Shown one piece after another: positions 7,775-14,753 of a DNA stretch of 35,486 nt. The stretch spans positions 1 to 35,486 of the forward strand of contig NZ_KV887140.1 of the NCBI RefSeq assembly GCF_001956315.1, read 5' to 3'. Origin of the DNA: Sphingomonas montana (GTDB taxonomy: Bacteria > Pseudomonadota > Alphaproteobacteria > Sphingomonadales > Sphingomonadaceae). A model generated the notes under the pieces. It ran no database searches. It was not told where the DNA came from and was given only the letters and a program-made list of their open reading frames with translations. The translations under genes and the position numbers were made by a program. Positions within the stretch are counted from its first letter, which is position 1. Every line of letters begins with the position of its first letter.

Positions 7775-9763
7775 ATGTCCGCCGACGATCTCTTCGCTGC
7801 CGCCCCCGCCACCGGATCCGACACGTACGACGCGTCGTCGATCGAGGTGCTGGAAGGCCTGGAACCGGTGCGCCGCCGCCCCGGCATGTATATCGGCGGC
7901 ACGGACGAGCGCGCCTTCCACCATCTGGCGGCCGAAGTGCTGGACAATGCGATGGACGAGGCGGTCGCCGGCCACGCGAACCGCATCGACATGGCGCTGG
8001 CTGCGGGCAACCGGCTGACGATCGTCGACAACGGCCGCGGCATCCCGGTCGATCCGCATCCAAAATTCCCCGGCAAGTCCGCGCTGGAAGTCATCCTGAC
8101 GACGCTCCATTCGGGCGGCAAGTTCAGCGACAAGGCCTATGCCACTTCGGGCGGCCTGCACGGCGTCGGCGTGTCGGTGGTGAACGCGCTGTCGTCCGAC
8201 ACGGTGATCGAGGTCGCGCGTAACCGCGCGCTGTACCGCCAGACCTTTTCGCGCGGCCTGCCCACCAGTGCGCTGATCGAGGTCGGCGGCGCGCCCAACC
8301 GGCGCGGCACCAGCGTGGCGTTCACGCCCGACACCGAGATCTTCGGCGACGCCGCCGGGTTCAAGCCCGCGCGACTCTACCGTCTCGCCCGGTCGAAGGC
8401 CTATCTCTACGCCGGGGTCGAAATCCGCTGGCGCTGCGATCCCGCCTTGCTGTCCGACGAGACGCCGGCAGAGGCGACGTTCCAGTTTCCGGGCGGGCTG
8501 TCCGACTATCTGGCCGAACAGCTGGGCGATCGCGAAACCGCGACGACCAGCTTTTTCGCGGGCAAGCAGGATTTTCCCGGCACCGCGGGCCGTGTCGAAT
8601 GGGCGGTCGCGTGGCCGCTATGGTCCGAAGGGTCCTACACCTATTATTGCAACACCATCCCGACGCCCGACGGCGGCACGCACGAACAGGGCCTGCGCGC
8701 CGCGCTGACCAAGGGGATCCGCGCGTTCGGCGCGCTGGTCGGTCAGAAGAAGGCGACCGAGATCCAGGCGGAGGACATCGCGGTCGGCTGCGAACTCATG
8801 CTGTCGGTCTTCATCCGCGATCCGCAGTTCCAGAGCCAGACCAAGGACCGGCTGACCAGTCCGGAGGCCGCCCGGCTGGTCGAGAATGCGGTGCGCGACC
8901 ATTTCGACCATTATCTGACCGACGACATGAACCGCGGTCGCGCGCTGCTGGGTTTCGTGCTCGACCGCATGGACGACCGCCTGCGCCGGAAGGCAGAGCG
9001 CGAGGTGAAGCGCAAGACCGCGACCTCGAAACGCTCGCTCCGCCTGCCCGGCAAGCTGACCGACTGCGCATCGGACAGCCCGGCCGGCACCGAATTGTTC
9101 ATCGTGGAAGGCGACAGCGCCGGCGGTTCCGCCAAGCAGGCGCGTGACCGCAAGACGCAGGCCGTGCTGCCGATCCGCGGCAAGATCCTGAACGTCGCAT
9201 CCGCCAACCGTGCCAAGATCGGCGCGAACAGCGAGATTGGCGACCTGATCCAGGCGCTCGGCTGTGGCACCGGCAAGACGTGCGACCCGACGCTGCTGCG
9301 GTATGAACGCATCGTCATCATGACCGACGCCGACGTCGACGGCGCGCATATCGCGACGCTGCTGATGACCTTCTTCTTCCAGGAAATGCCCGATCTCGTC
9401 CGGCGCGGGCATCTCCATCTGGCGCAACCGCCGCTGTACCGGCTGACCGCGGGCGGCAAGTCCGCCTATGCCCGCGACGATGCGCACCGCGCGCTGCTGG
9501 AGAAAGGCAAGGATTTTCGCGGGAAGAAGGTCGACGTCTCGCGCTTCAAGGGCCTGGGCGAGATGAACCCGCAACAGCTGCGCGAAACGACGATGGACCC
9601 GAAAAGCCGGTCGATGCTGAAAATCGTGCTGCCCGCCGACTACGAAGAACGCTCGGCGGTCCGCGACCTTGTCGACCGGCTGATGGGCAAGCATGCGGAA
9701 CATCGCTTCGCCTTCATCCAGGCGAATGCCGCGAAGCTGGACGAGGACGCGATCGACGCCTGA
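7775..9763 (+). CDS. parE: DNA topoisomerase IV subunit B
   Basis: A 662-residue type II topoisomerase ATPase subunit. With ParC it decatenates daughter chromosomes, using ATP. Visible parts are the N-terminal RRRPGMYIGG and the GHKL motif EVLDNAMDEAVAGHA, the DNGRGIPVDPHP loop, the transducer domain, the TOPRIM motif EGDSAGGSAKQARDR and the metal-binding DADVDGAHI, then a C-terminal part with FKGLGEMNPQQLRETTM. The sequence SAGGSAKQARDR and length of about 660 favour ParE over GyrB, which is usually longer (about 800). The next gene on the same strand begins 60 nt later with its own operator, so parE is probably monocistronic. Confidence 0.96.
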   Translation: MSADDLFAAAPATGSDTYDASSIEVLEGLEPVRRRPGMYIGGTDERAFHHLAAEVLDNAMDEAVAGHANRIDMALAAGNRLTIVDNGRGIPVDPHPKFPGKSALEVILTTLHSGGKFSDKAYATSGGLHGVGVSVVNALSSDTVIEVARNRALYRQTFSRGLPTSALIEVGGAPNRRGTSVAFTPDTEIFGDAAGFKPARLYRLARSKAYLYAGVEIRWRCDPALLSDETPAEATFQFPGGLSDYLAEQLGDRETATTSFFAGKQDFPGTAGRVEWAVAWPLWSEGSYTYYCNTIPTPDGGTHEQGLRAALTKGIRAFGALVGQKKATEIQAEDIAVGCELMLSVFIRDPQFQSQTKDRLTSPEAARLVENAVRDHFDHYLTDDMNRGRALLGFVLDRMDDRLRRKAEREVKRKTATSKRSLRLPGKLTDCASDSPAGTELFIVEGDSAGGSAKQARDRKTQAVLPIRGKILNVASANRAKIGANSEIGDLIQALGCGTGKTCDPTLLRYERIVIMTDADVDGAHIATLLMTFFFQEMPDLVRRGHLHLAQPPLYRLTAGGKSAYARDDAHRALLEKGKDFRGKKVDVSRFKGLGEMNPQQLRETTMDPKSRSMLKIVLPADYEERSAVRDLVDRLMGKHAEHRFAFIQANAAKLDEDAIDA

Positions 9764-9811
9764 TCCGGGGGCCTAGGCCACCGCTCTGGACGCCCGGCGC
9801 ATTAGCCCTAT

Positions 9812-9825
9812 ATACCAATCGGTAT
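9812..9825 (+). promoter_or_regulatory. TetR-type operator 1, overlapping the tetR start
   Basis: ATACC AATC GGTAT, a perfect 5-bp inverted repeat with 4-nt centre. It overlaps a TATATA -10-like hexamer (9809-9814) and the first two bases of the regulator's ATG, so binding would block transcription of the regulator itself. Confidence 0.7.
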
Positions 9826-10438
9826 GAATATCCTTTCCAAAGTGTCGGTCTGCAAGGGTCGCCCGCGCGCGTTCGATCTCGACGAAGCGCTCGCGGCCGC
9901 CCTGCGCGTGTTCTGGCGCAACGGCTATGAGGCCGCGTCGATGGCCGAATTGACGGCCGCGATGGGCATCACCAAGCCCAGCCTGTATGCCGCGTTCGGC
10001 AACAAGGAAGCGTTGTTCCACAAGGCGCTCGACCTCTACGAGCGCGAGAAGCTGGCCTATATGACATCCGCGCTGGAAGCGCCGACCGCGCGGGCGGTGG
10101 CCGAACGGCTGCTGCGCGGGGCGTTGCAGATGCAGACGAGCACCTGCGATCCGAAGGGATGCCTGGGTGTCATCAGCGCGGCTGCCTGCGGTGCCGAAGC
10201 GGAACCGATCAAGGCGGAAGTGGTGAAGCGACGTGCTTCGTCGGAGGCCGCGATTGTCAAGCGGTTCGAGGAAGCGAAGGCTGCCGGTGAGTTTCCCGAC
10301 GGCCTCGAACCCGCGGCACTGGTCCGCTACCTGTTCGCGCTGATGCAGGGCTTGGCGTTGCAGGGCGGGTCGGGCGCGACCTGTGCCGAACTGTGCCAGC
10401 TGGTCGAAACCAGCCTTCAGGTCTGGCCGACCAAATAA
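9824..10438 (+). CDS. TetR family transcriptional regulator
   Basis: A 204-residue TetR/AcrR-type repressor. The N-terminus has KGRPRAFDLDEALAAALRVF followed by the helix-turn-helix (MAELTAAMGITKPSLYAAFG, about residues 39-58), and NKEALFHKALDLY closes the DNA-binding domain. The C-terminal ligand-binding half is more variable and contains four Cys (CDPKGC and later CGAEA, CAELC), which may or may not matter for sensing. No Shine-Dalgarno precedes ATG 9824; a leaderless transcript is likely, and GTG 9842 is a possible alternative start. Three ATACCNNNNGGTA palindromes flank the gene, one on its own start and two after it, which points to autorepression and control of the 135-codon gene downstream. 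Confidence 0.93.
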   Translation: MNILSKVSVCKGRPRAFDLDEALAAALRVFWRNGYEAASMAELTAAMGITKPSLYAAFGNKEALFHKALDLYEREKLAYMTSALEAPTARAVAERLLRGALQMQTSTCDPKGCLGVISAAACGAEAEPIKAEVVKRRASSEAAIVKRFEEAKAAGEFPDGLEPAALVRYLFALMQGLALQGGSGATCAELCQLVETSLQVWPTK

Positions 10439-10440
10439 TA

Positions 10441-10454
10441 ATACCGGCCGGTAT
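10441..10454 (+). promoter_or_regulatory. TetR-type operator 2
   Basis: ATACCGGCCGGTAT, a perfect 14-bp palindrome with the same half-site as operator 1, 2 nt after the tetR stop and 9 nt before the -35 of the next promoter. Confidence 0.72.
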
Positions 10455-10463
10455 GAAAGTCGA

Positions 10464-10491
10464 TTGACGGGCTGTACGCAGCCTTTATATA
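10464..10491 (+). promoter_or_regulatory. Predicted sigma-70 promoter for the 135-codon gene
   Basis: TTGACG at 10464-10469 and TATATA at 10486-10491 with 16-nt spacing, the best promoter match in the window. Operator 3 overlaps its -10 and operator 2 lies just upstream, so it should be repressed by the TetR protein. Confidence 0.68.
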
Positions 10492-10502
10492 CCGTCTGGT
10501 AC
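10489..10502 (+). promoter_or_regulatory. TetR-type operator 3, overlapping the -10
   Basis: ATACC GTCT GGTAC, 4 of 5 half-site positions symmetric (ATACC against GGTAC), the same half-sites as the other two operators. It covers the end of the -10 hexamer and the likely transcription start. Confidence 0.66.
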
Positions 10503-10724
10503 TGAAAAACTTCCCGGTTGGGGAGGACCACCGGGGACCCGCAGCAATGACGATCTGCATCACCTGACCACGCCGGCTTCGGCCGTTCAGCTTTAAAATG
10601 ACCGATGAAGACGCGACCCATTTGGGTTCGCGCAGAGCCGGCTCATGTCCGCCGACCGGCGGGACGCCGACGGATCCGCCGTCGGTGACCGCCCCGCACG
10701 CCCTCGACCGAAAAGGGGATTCCC
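10503..10724 (+). promoter_or_regulatory. ~220-nt leader of the 135-codon gene, with hairpins and a possible 6-codon leader peptide
   Basis: No larger gene is convincing here. A six-codon frame, MTICIT, runs from ATG 10547 to TGA 10567 with GGGGA 9 nt upstream. Near 10610-10632 GCGACCC and GGGTTCGC form a hairpin with a one-base bulge, and CCGACGG at 10667-10673 pairs with CCGTCGG at 10679-10685. Such a long, structured leader may have a control role or may just be GC-rich spacer. Confidence 0.35.
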
Positions 10725-11132
10725 ATGGCCTATCTGGACCTCGACGACATGTTCGCACCTGCCAACCGCACCACCGTCCAGACCCCCGATCAGGTCGAAG
10801 CAGGGACGGCGGGGGCCGGTTTCCGCGCGCTGGAATGGAGCGTGATCGCGCTGGCGAAACGCGACACGCTGCGCAGCCTCGGGGAACCCAGCCGGCTGTC
10901 GCGCGCAATGGGTGCGCTGTTCGGTCAGGACGCGCCATCACGGCTGGCCGATCCACGGCTGGAGGCGCTGCGCCGGCTGGCGGTCTACGCCTGGCACCGC
11001 GGCTTCGCGCTGCCGCTGGCGGAAATCGAGCGCTTCCTTTCGGCGGGCTTCGTGGAAGCGCAGATCGAAACGCTGGTCGTCAGCGTCACCGGCATGCGCG
11101 TCGACACCAATAAGCGCGCAGCCAAGGCCTGA
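10725..11132 (+). CDS. Conserved-looking hypothetical protein, 135 aa
   Basis: I do not recognise this protein. It begins at ATG 10725 with AAGGGG 6-7 nt upstream, a strong ribosome binding site. It starts MAYLDLDDMFAPANRTT, is soluble and mainly helical in character, has no signal peptide, no Cys, and ends in the basic NKRAAKA. The most distinctive part is LRRLAVYAWHRGFALPLAEI followed by ERFLSAGF (about residues 84-110). Codon use is like its neighbours. It is separated from the TetR gene by a promoter and two TetR-type operators and so is the most likely regulated target of that repressor; its job cannot be told from the sequence. Confidence 0.75.
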   Translation: MAYLDLDDMFAPANRTTVQTPDQVEAGTAGAGFRALEWSVIALAKRDTLRSLGEPSRLSRAMGALFGQDAPSRLADPRLEALRRLAVYAWHRGFALPLAEIERFLSAGFVEAQIETLVVSVTGMRVDTNKRAAKA

Positions 11133-11431
11133 GCCTGATCGCCCCAAGCCTAGTCGAGGCGGGCATCAGCGCGACCCGACTAGGCTCGGCGCAATTGGCT
11201 TCTGTAGCAATGCACTCCAAGATCGAGACCGATCAGGTTCAACACCGCGTCAAGTCCGGGATGTCAGGGTGAATTATCAGACCTGAACGACGATACCCGC
11301 CGAGCGGGACCGCGCTCAACGAAGCTCGAACCAACTGAAAAGACCGGGCATATCAACCTAAAATCGTGGCACTTTGAGTAAACTATACGCCGTACATCGA
11401 TCGCTCGGCGCCGCATCGCTCGGCGCCTCCG
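11133..11431. other. Non-coding gap with an inverted repeat and a short tandem repeat
   Basis: No convincing gene. AGCCTAGTCG at 11147-11156 pairs perfectly with CGACTAGGCT at 11177-11186 (20-nt loop), a plausible terminator or structured tail for the 135-codon gene. A 13-bp direct repeat ATCGCTCGGCGCC occurs at 11400-11412 and 11415-11427, just beyond the converging DUF423 gene. The middle part is less GC-rich than the genes around it. I tested it by eye for a tRNA-like fold and found none. Confidence 0.55.
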
Positions 11432-11770
11432 CTACCCCCGCAACATCCCCACCGCCAGCCACAGCCAGCCCGCGATCAGTACCAGACCGCCCAGTGGCGT
11501 CACGAACCAGATCGCCCGTGCCGGCACGCCATAGGCCATCGCATAGAGGGACCCGGCGAACAACGCCGCGCCCGCCACGAACAAGGCCGCCGGCCAGCGC
11601 CCACCGGGCAGTCCCATCACGACCAGCGCCGCCACCGCATGGACCATCTGATAGTGCGATCCGGTGCGCAGCCATTCCGCCGCCTCCCCTACCGCGCCAT
11701 GCGCACCGCGGGCACCCGCCATGACCGCCGCCGCGCCGGACAGCGCCGCCAGCAGACCGATTATGTTCAT
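11432..11770 (-). CDS. DUF423 family small membrane protein
   Basis: A 112-residue protein starting MNIIGLLAALSGAAAVMAGA, with about four membrane segments and the family hallmarks GARGAHG and GSHYQMVHAVAAL, then SLYAMAYG and TPLGGLVLIAGWLWL. This fits DUF423 (YgdD-like), inner-membrane proteins of unknown role. The ATG at 11770 overlaps the stop of the antiporter gene (ATGA), so translation is probably coupled to it. Longer upstream frames exist but lie inside the antiporter gene. Confidence 0.88.
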   Translation of the reverse strand: MNIIGLLAALSGAAAVMAGARGAHGAVGEAAEWLRTGSHYQMVHAVAALVVMGLPGGRWPAALFVAGAALFAGSLYAMAYGVPARAIWFVTPLGGLVLIAGWLWLAVGMLRG

Positions 11771-13548
11771 GCGTCGGGCCGTCCCGTCTTCAGCGATCGT
11801 TCGGGGGTGAACATCATTTCCTTGCCCGAATGCAGGTCGCCCGATTTGCCCTGTTGCCTCAGGCGCAACGTGTCGCGCTTGCGATACTCGGCCTCGACCC
11901 GGTCGATATTCTCCGGCTTGATGCCCACCGCCTCCAGCGCCTTGCGCCCCATGCATACCGCGCTTTCGAACACCTCGCGGGTAACGCCGGCCAGATCGAG
12001 CCTGTCGAGCCTGATGAGATGTGTGCGGTCGAAGGCCCGCACCAGCACGGCGGCGTGCGGAAACGCCTCCAGCACCGGTTTCAGCGTTTCGGGCGAGACC
12101 GGATCGCCATCCATGCAGAACACGATCGTCCGTGCTTCGTCCGCCCCGGCCTGCCGCAACAGGTCGATCCGCGTCCCGTCGCCGTAGAAGACCTTGGACC
12201 CGAACGCGCTGCTCCGGTCGATCTGCGTCGCGGACACGTCGATCAGCGTCACCGATACCGCCTTGGCCATCAGCATCTGCGACACTGTCTGGCCGAACCG
12301 GCCATAACCGACCACGATGGCGCTGGCCGGCATCGCGGCACTCGGCCGTTCGAGGTCGTCGCGTTCCGGGCCGCTGCCTTCCTTGTTGAACCGCCGCGCG
12401 ATCATCATCAGGAACGGCGTGGTCGCCATCGACAACGTTACCACCGCGCCGAACAGGCTGGCCGCCTCAGGCTCGATCAGCTGCGCCGCCCGCGCCTGCG
12501 CGAACAGCACGAAGCCGAATTCCCCGCCCTGGCTCAGCAGCAGGCCGAGCGCCAGCGCAGGCCGCGCCTCCACCCCGAACAGTCGTGCCAGCCCGAAGAT
12601 CACGCCCGACTTCACCGTGATCACTGCGACCGCCAGCCCGATCACGAACAGCGGCCGCGCCATGACGACGTTCAGGTCCAGCATCATGCCGACCGACAGG
12701 AAGAACAGCCCGAGCAGAATCGTACGGAACGGCTCGACATCGGCTTCCAGTTCATGCCGATACGGCGAGTCCGCCAGCATCACGCCGGCGATGAACGCAC
12801 CCAGCGCAGTCGACAGGTGCAGCGCCTCCATCACCCCCGCTGCCGCCAGCACGGTGAACAGCGCCGCCGCGACGAACAGTTCGCGTTCCCCCAGATGCCC
12901 GATCAGCCGGAACAGCGGGTTCAGCAGATAACGCCCCGCCAGCACCAGCCCGACGACGGCCCCCACCGTGTACAGCGCCAGCATATAGCCCGGCGGTGCC
13001 GCCGGATCGGCCGGCGCGCGCGACAGGGCCGCCACGATCGTTATCAACGGTACGATCGACAGGTCCTGGAACAGCAGCACCGAAAAGGCGCGTTCCCCGA
13101 ACGGCGTATTCATGCGCCCCGCGGACCGCAGCATCGGCAGCACCTGCGCGGTCGACGACAGCGCCAGCGGCAGGCCAAGCGCCAGCGCCGCTTCCCAGCT
13201 GAACCCCGCGACCGCCAGGATGATGCCGCTGATCGCGAGGCCGCATGCCACGACCTGCCCGAAACCGAACCCGAATATGTCGCGCCGCAACCGCCAGAGC
13301 CGCGTCGGATGCAGTTCCAGCCCGACCAGGAACAGCAGCAGGACGATGCCCAGCTCGGCGATCCCGAACTTGCCCTCCACGTCGCCGATCAGCGCCAGTC
13401 CCTGCGGCCCGATGACGGCGCCCGCAACCAGGTAACCCAGCACCGCACCGATGCCGAGCCGCCGGAACAACAGCACGAACAGCAGCGCGGCACCCAGCAT
13501 GATGACACCGTCATGCACCCAGTTGGCCGCGCTGTGCGCCTCGTTCAC
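11767..13548 (-). CDS. KefB-type monovalent cation:proton antiporter
   Basis: A 593-residue membrane transporter starting at GTG 13548 (VNEAHSAANW), which overlaps the stop of the preceding gene by 4 nt. The first ~380 residues are a Na+/H+-exchanger (CPA2) domain of about 12 membrane segments, with the conserved LVGLEL, LSSTAQVLPML, LFQDLSIVPL and LLSQGGEFGFVLF. A cytoplasmic TrkA-N (RCK) domain follows, with the nucleotide-binding GYGRFGQTV at about residue 412. KefB/KefC-like proteins export K+ in exchange for protons, often in response to electrophiles. Its ligand and ion are not proven here. It is coupled both to the Fe-S scaffold gene before and the DUF423 gene after. Confidence 0.92.
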   Translation of the reverse strand: MNEAHSAANWVHDGVIMLGAALLFVLLFRRLGIGAVLGYLVAGAVIGPQGLALIGDVEGKFGIAELGIVLLLFLVGLELHPTRLWRLRRDIFGFGFGQVVACGLAISGIILAVAGFSWEAALALGLPLALSSTAQVLPMLRSAGRMNTPFGERAFSVLLFQDLSIVPLITIVAALSRAPADPAAPPGYMLALYTVGAVVGLVLAGRYLLNPLFRLIGHLGERELFVAAALFTVLAAAGVMEALHLSTALGAFIAGVMLADSPYRHELEADVEPFRTILLGLFFLSVGMMLDLNVVMARPLFVIGLAVAVITVKSGVIFGLARLFGVEARPALALGLLLSQGGEFGFVLFAQARAAQLIEPEAASLFGAVVTLSMATTPFLMMIARRFNKEGSGPERDDLERPSAAMPASAIVVGYGRFGQTVSQMLMAKAVSVTLIDVSATQIDRSSAFGSKVFYGDGTRIDLLRQAGADEARTIVFCMDGDPVSPETLKPVLEAFPHAAVLVRAFDRTHLIRLDRLDLAGVTREVFESAVCMGRKALEAVGIKPENIDRVEAEYRKRDTLRLRQQGKSGDLHSGKEMMFTPERSLKTGRPDA

Positions 13549-13997
13549 GCGACGTTTTCCGCGTGGATCGGCACGTCGGCGGCCTGCCGGGCGGCATCGG
13601 CCACCGCTTCGAACGCCAGCCGGATCGAGGCGTGGCGCGCGGTATAGGGCCGCGCGGGCTCGAAGATCTCCAGCCCCGGCCAGTCGCCGGGCGTATCGGC
13701 GACACCGGCCAGATAGGCGGTCAGGTCGGCGCGCGCGCGCTCTAGCTCGGCCGCCGTCCGCCCCACCGCCGCGGCGCCCATCAGCGATGCCGACGCCTGT
13801 CCCAGCGCGCACGCGCGCACTTCTTGACCGATCGCCGCGACGCGTCCGTCTGGACCCAGCGCGACATCGACGATGATCCGGCTGCCGCACACCGGCGAGC
13901 GTTTCTCCGAACTGCCCTGCGGCGCGTCGAGCCGTACCTGATGCGGAATACTCGTCGCGAGCCGGAGGATGGTCTGGTTGTAAAGCGGTGCTGACAT
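13545..13997 (-). CDS. NifU/IscU-like iron-sulfur cluster scaffold protein
   Basis: A 150-residue protein starting MSAPLYNQTILRLATSIPH, related to the IscU/NifU-N scaffold family, which holds nascent Fe-S clusters in the cytoplasm. Two of the three usual cysteines are visible (PVCGSRI at about 37 and RACALGQAS at about 63), and both fall at the IscU-like positions. The third region reads YTARHASIRLAFEAV, where IscU has a His-Cys pair, so the third Cys is Ala. The DG after LGP matches the family's GPDGRVAAI. It is the first gene of a three-gene chain; its TGA overlaps the GTG of the antiporter. A diverged scaffold with altered ligand set is the most likely reading. Confidence 0.8.
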   Translation of the reverse strand: MSAPLYNQTILRLATSIPHQVRLDAPQGSSEKRSPVCGSRIIVDVALGPDGRVAAIGQEVRACALGQASASLMGAAAVGRTAAELERARADLTAYLAGVADTPGDWPGLEIFEPARPYTARHASIRLAFEAVADAARQAADVPIHAENVA

Positions 13998-14206
13998 AGC
14001 TCGCTATGTAGGAGTTCCGAGCGGGACCGCATAGCCCTCCCCCCACCGGGGGGAGGGGTCGGTGGGGGGCTTGGCCGGGCGGTATCTCTCACCACACCCA
14101 GGAGCCAGACCAGTCCGACGTTCACTTTTTCTTACTGGACCGCACTTCGAACTTGCGTTGCCCTCAGCCGAAGCCCCCCCCCCGATGGTCGAAGGGAGCA
14201 GAAGCG
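13998..14206. repeat. Palindromic repeat and poly-C tract between cvpA and the Fe-S scaffold gene
   Basis: From 14033 to 14072 lies one copy of the CCCTCCCCC/GGGGGGAGGG hairpin repeat with its GGTGGGGGGCT tail. A run of about ten C occurs near 14174-14183. The rest, including an AGTAAGAAAAAG stretch on the minus strand, could hold the promoter of the scaffold gene. No gene is seen. Confidence 0.5.
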
Positions 14207-14743
14207 CTAGTTCGCCTCCGCCCTCGCCGGCTTCGCATCCAGCTGCCGCCGTGCCGCGACATAGTCCACGATCGCCTTGCCGCTGGCGTTCAGCAGAGCG
14301 TAGCTGCGCGAATCACGGATCCAGTCGGGTCGCGCCGCGGCACCGCCGTACAGCGTGTCATAGACCAGCGTGACGCCCAGGAAGAGCAGGGTCGCGCCGA
14401 TCAACCCCTTCAGCGCACCGAACCCGAACCCCAGGATTCGGTCGAGCGGCCCCAGCACCGACTGCCGCGTCCGCCGCCCCAGCGCGCGCGCGACCAGCTT
14501 GCCGCCCGTGAACACGACGAGGAACAGTATCGCGAACGCGGCCACCGCTGCCCCGGCCCGCGTACCGACCGGCCCGACCAGCAGCGCCGCGAGCGCGGGG
14601 TGAAAGAACTTCAGCGCCAGGATCGCCGCCACCCAGGCGAACAGCGACAATATCTCCGTCACGAACCCGCGCAGGATGCCGAGCACCGCCCCGCCCCCCA
14701 CCAGCAGGATCACGACGATATCGAGGGCGGTGAGCGCGGGCAT
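14207..14743 (-). CDS. CvpA family membrane protein
   Basis: A 178-residue protein starting MPALTALDIVVILLVGGGAV, chosen over a longer upstream frame because it fits the family and begins 10 nt after the radA stop. Four membrane segments are visible, with the CvpA signatures LGILRGFVTEILSLFAW and RILGFGFGALKGLIGATLL. The C-terminus (SYALLNASGKAIVDY) is soluble. CvpA proteins are inner-membrane proteins first named for colicin V production, with roles in envelope and bile/stress tolerance. The spacing indicates an operon with radA. Confidence 0.9.
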   Translation of the reverse strand: MPALTALDIVVILLVGGGAVLGILRGFVTEILSLFAWVAAILALKFFHPALAALLVGPVGTRAGAAVAAFAILFLVVFTGGKLVARALGRRTRQSVLGPLDRILGFGFGALKGLIGATLLFLGVTLVYDTLYGGAAARPDWIRDSRSYALLNASGKAIVDYVAARRQLDAKPARAEAN

Positions 14744-14753
14744 GCCCCGATCG

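Noticed and set aside
10598-11113. Frame of 171 codons starting in the leader of the 135-codon gene
   Set aside because: Overlaps that gene in another frame, is Arg/Pro-rich, and lacks a ribosome binding site as good as the one at 10725.
11195-11290. Possible tRNA-like segment with GGTTCAACACC
   Set aside because: The arms do not fold as a cloverleaf and no matching acceptor stem is present.
11830-13647. 605-codon plus-strand frame opposite the KefB-type antiporter
   Set aside because: Shadow frame with Gln/Arg/His-rich composition, no start signal, and a strong membrane protein on the other strand.
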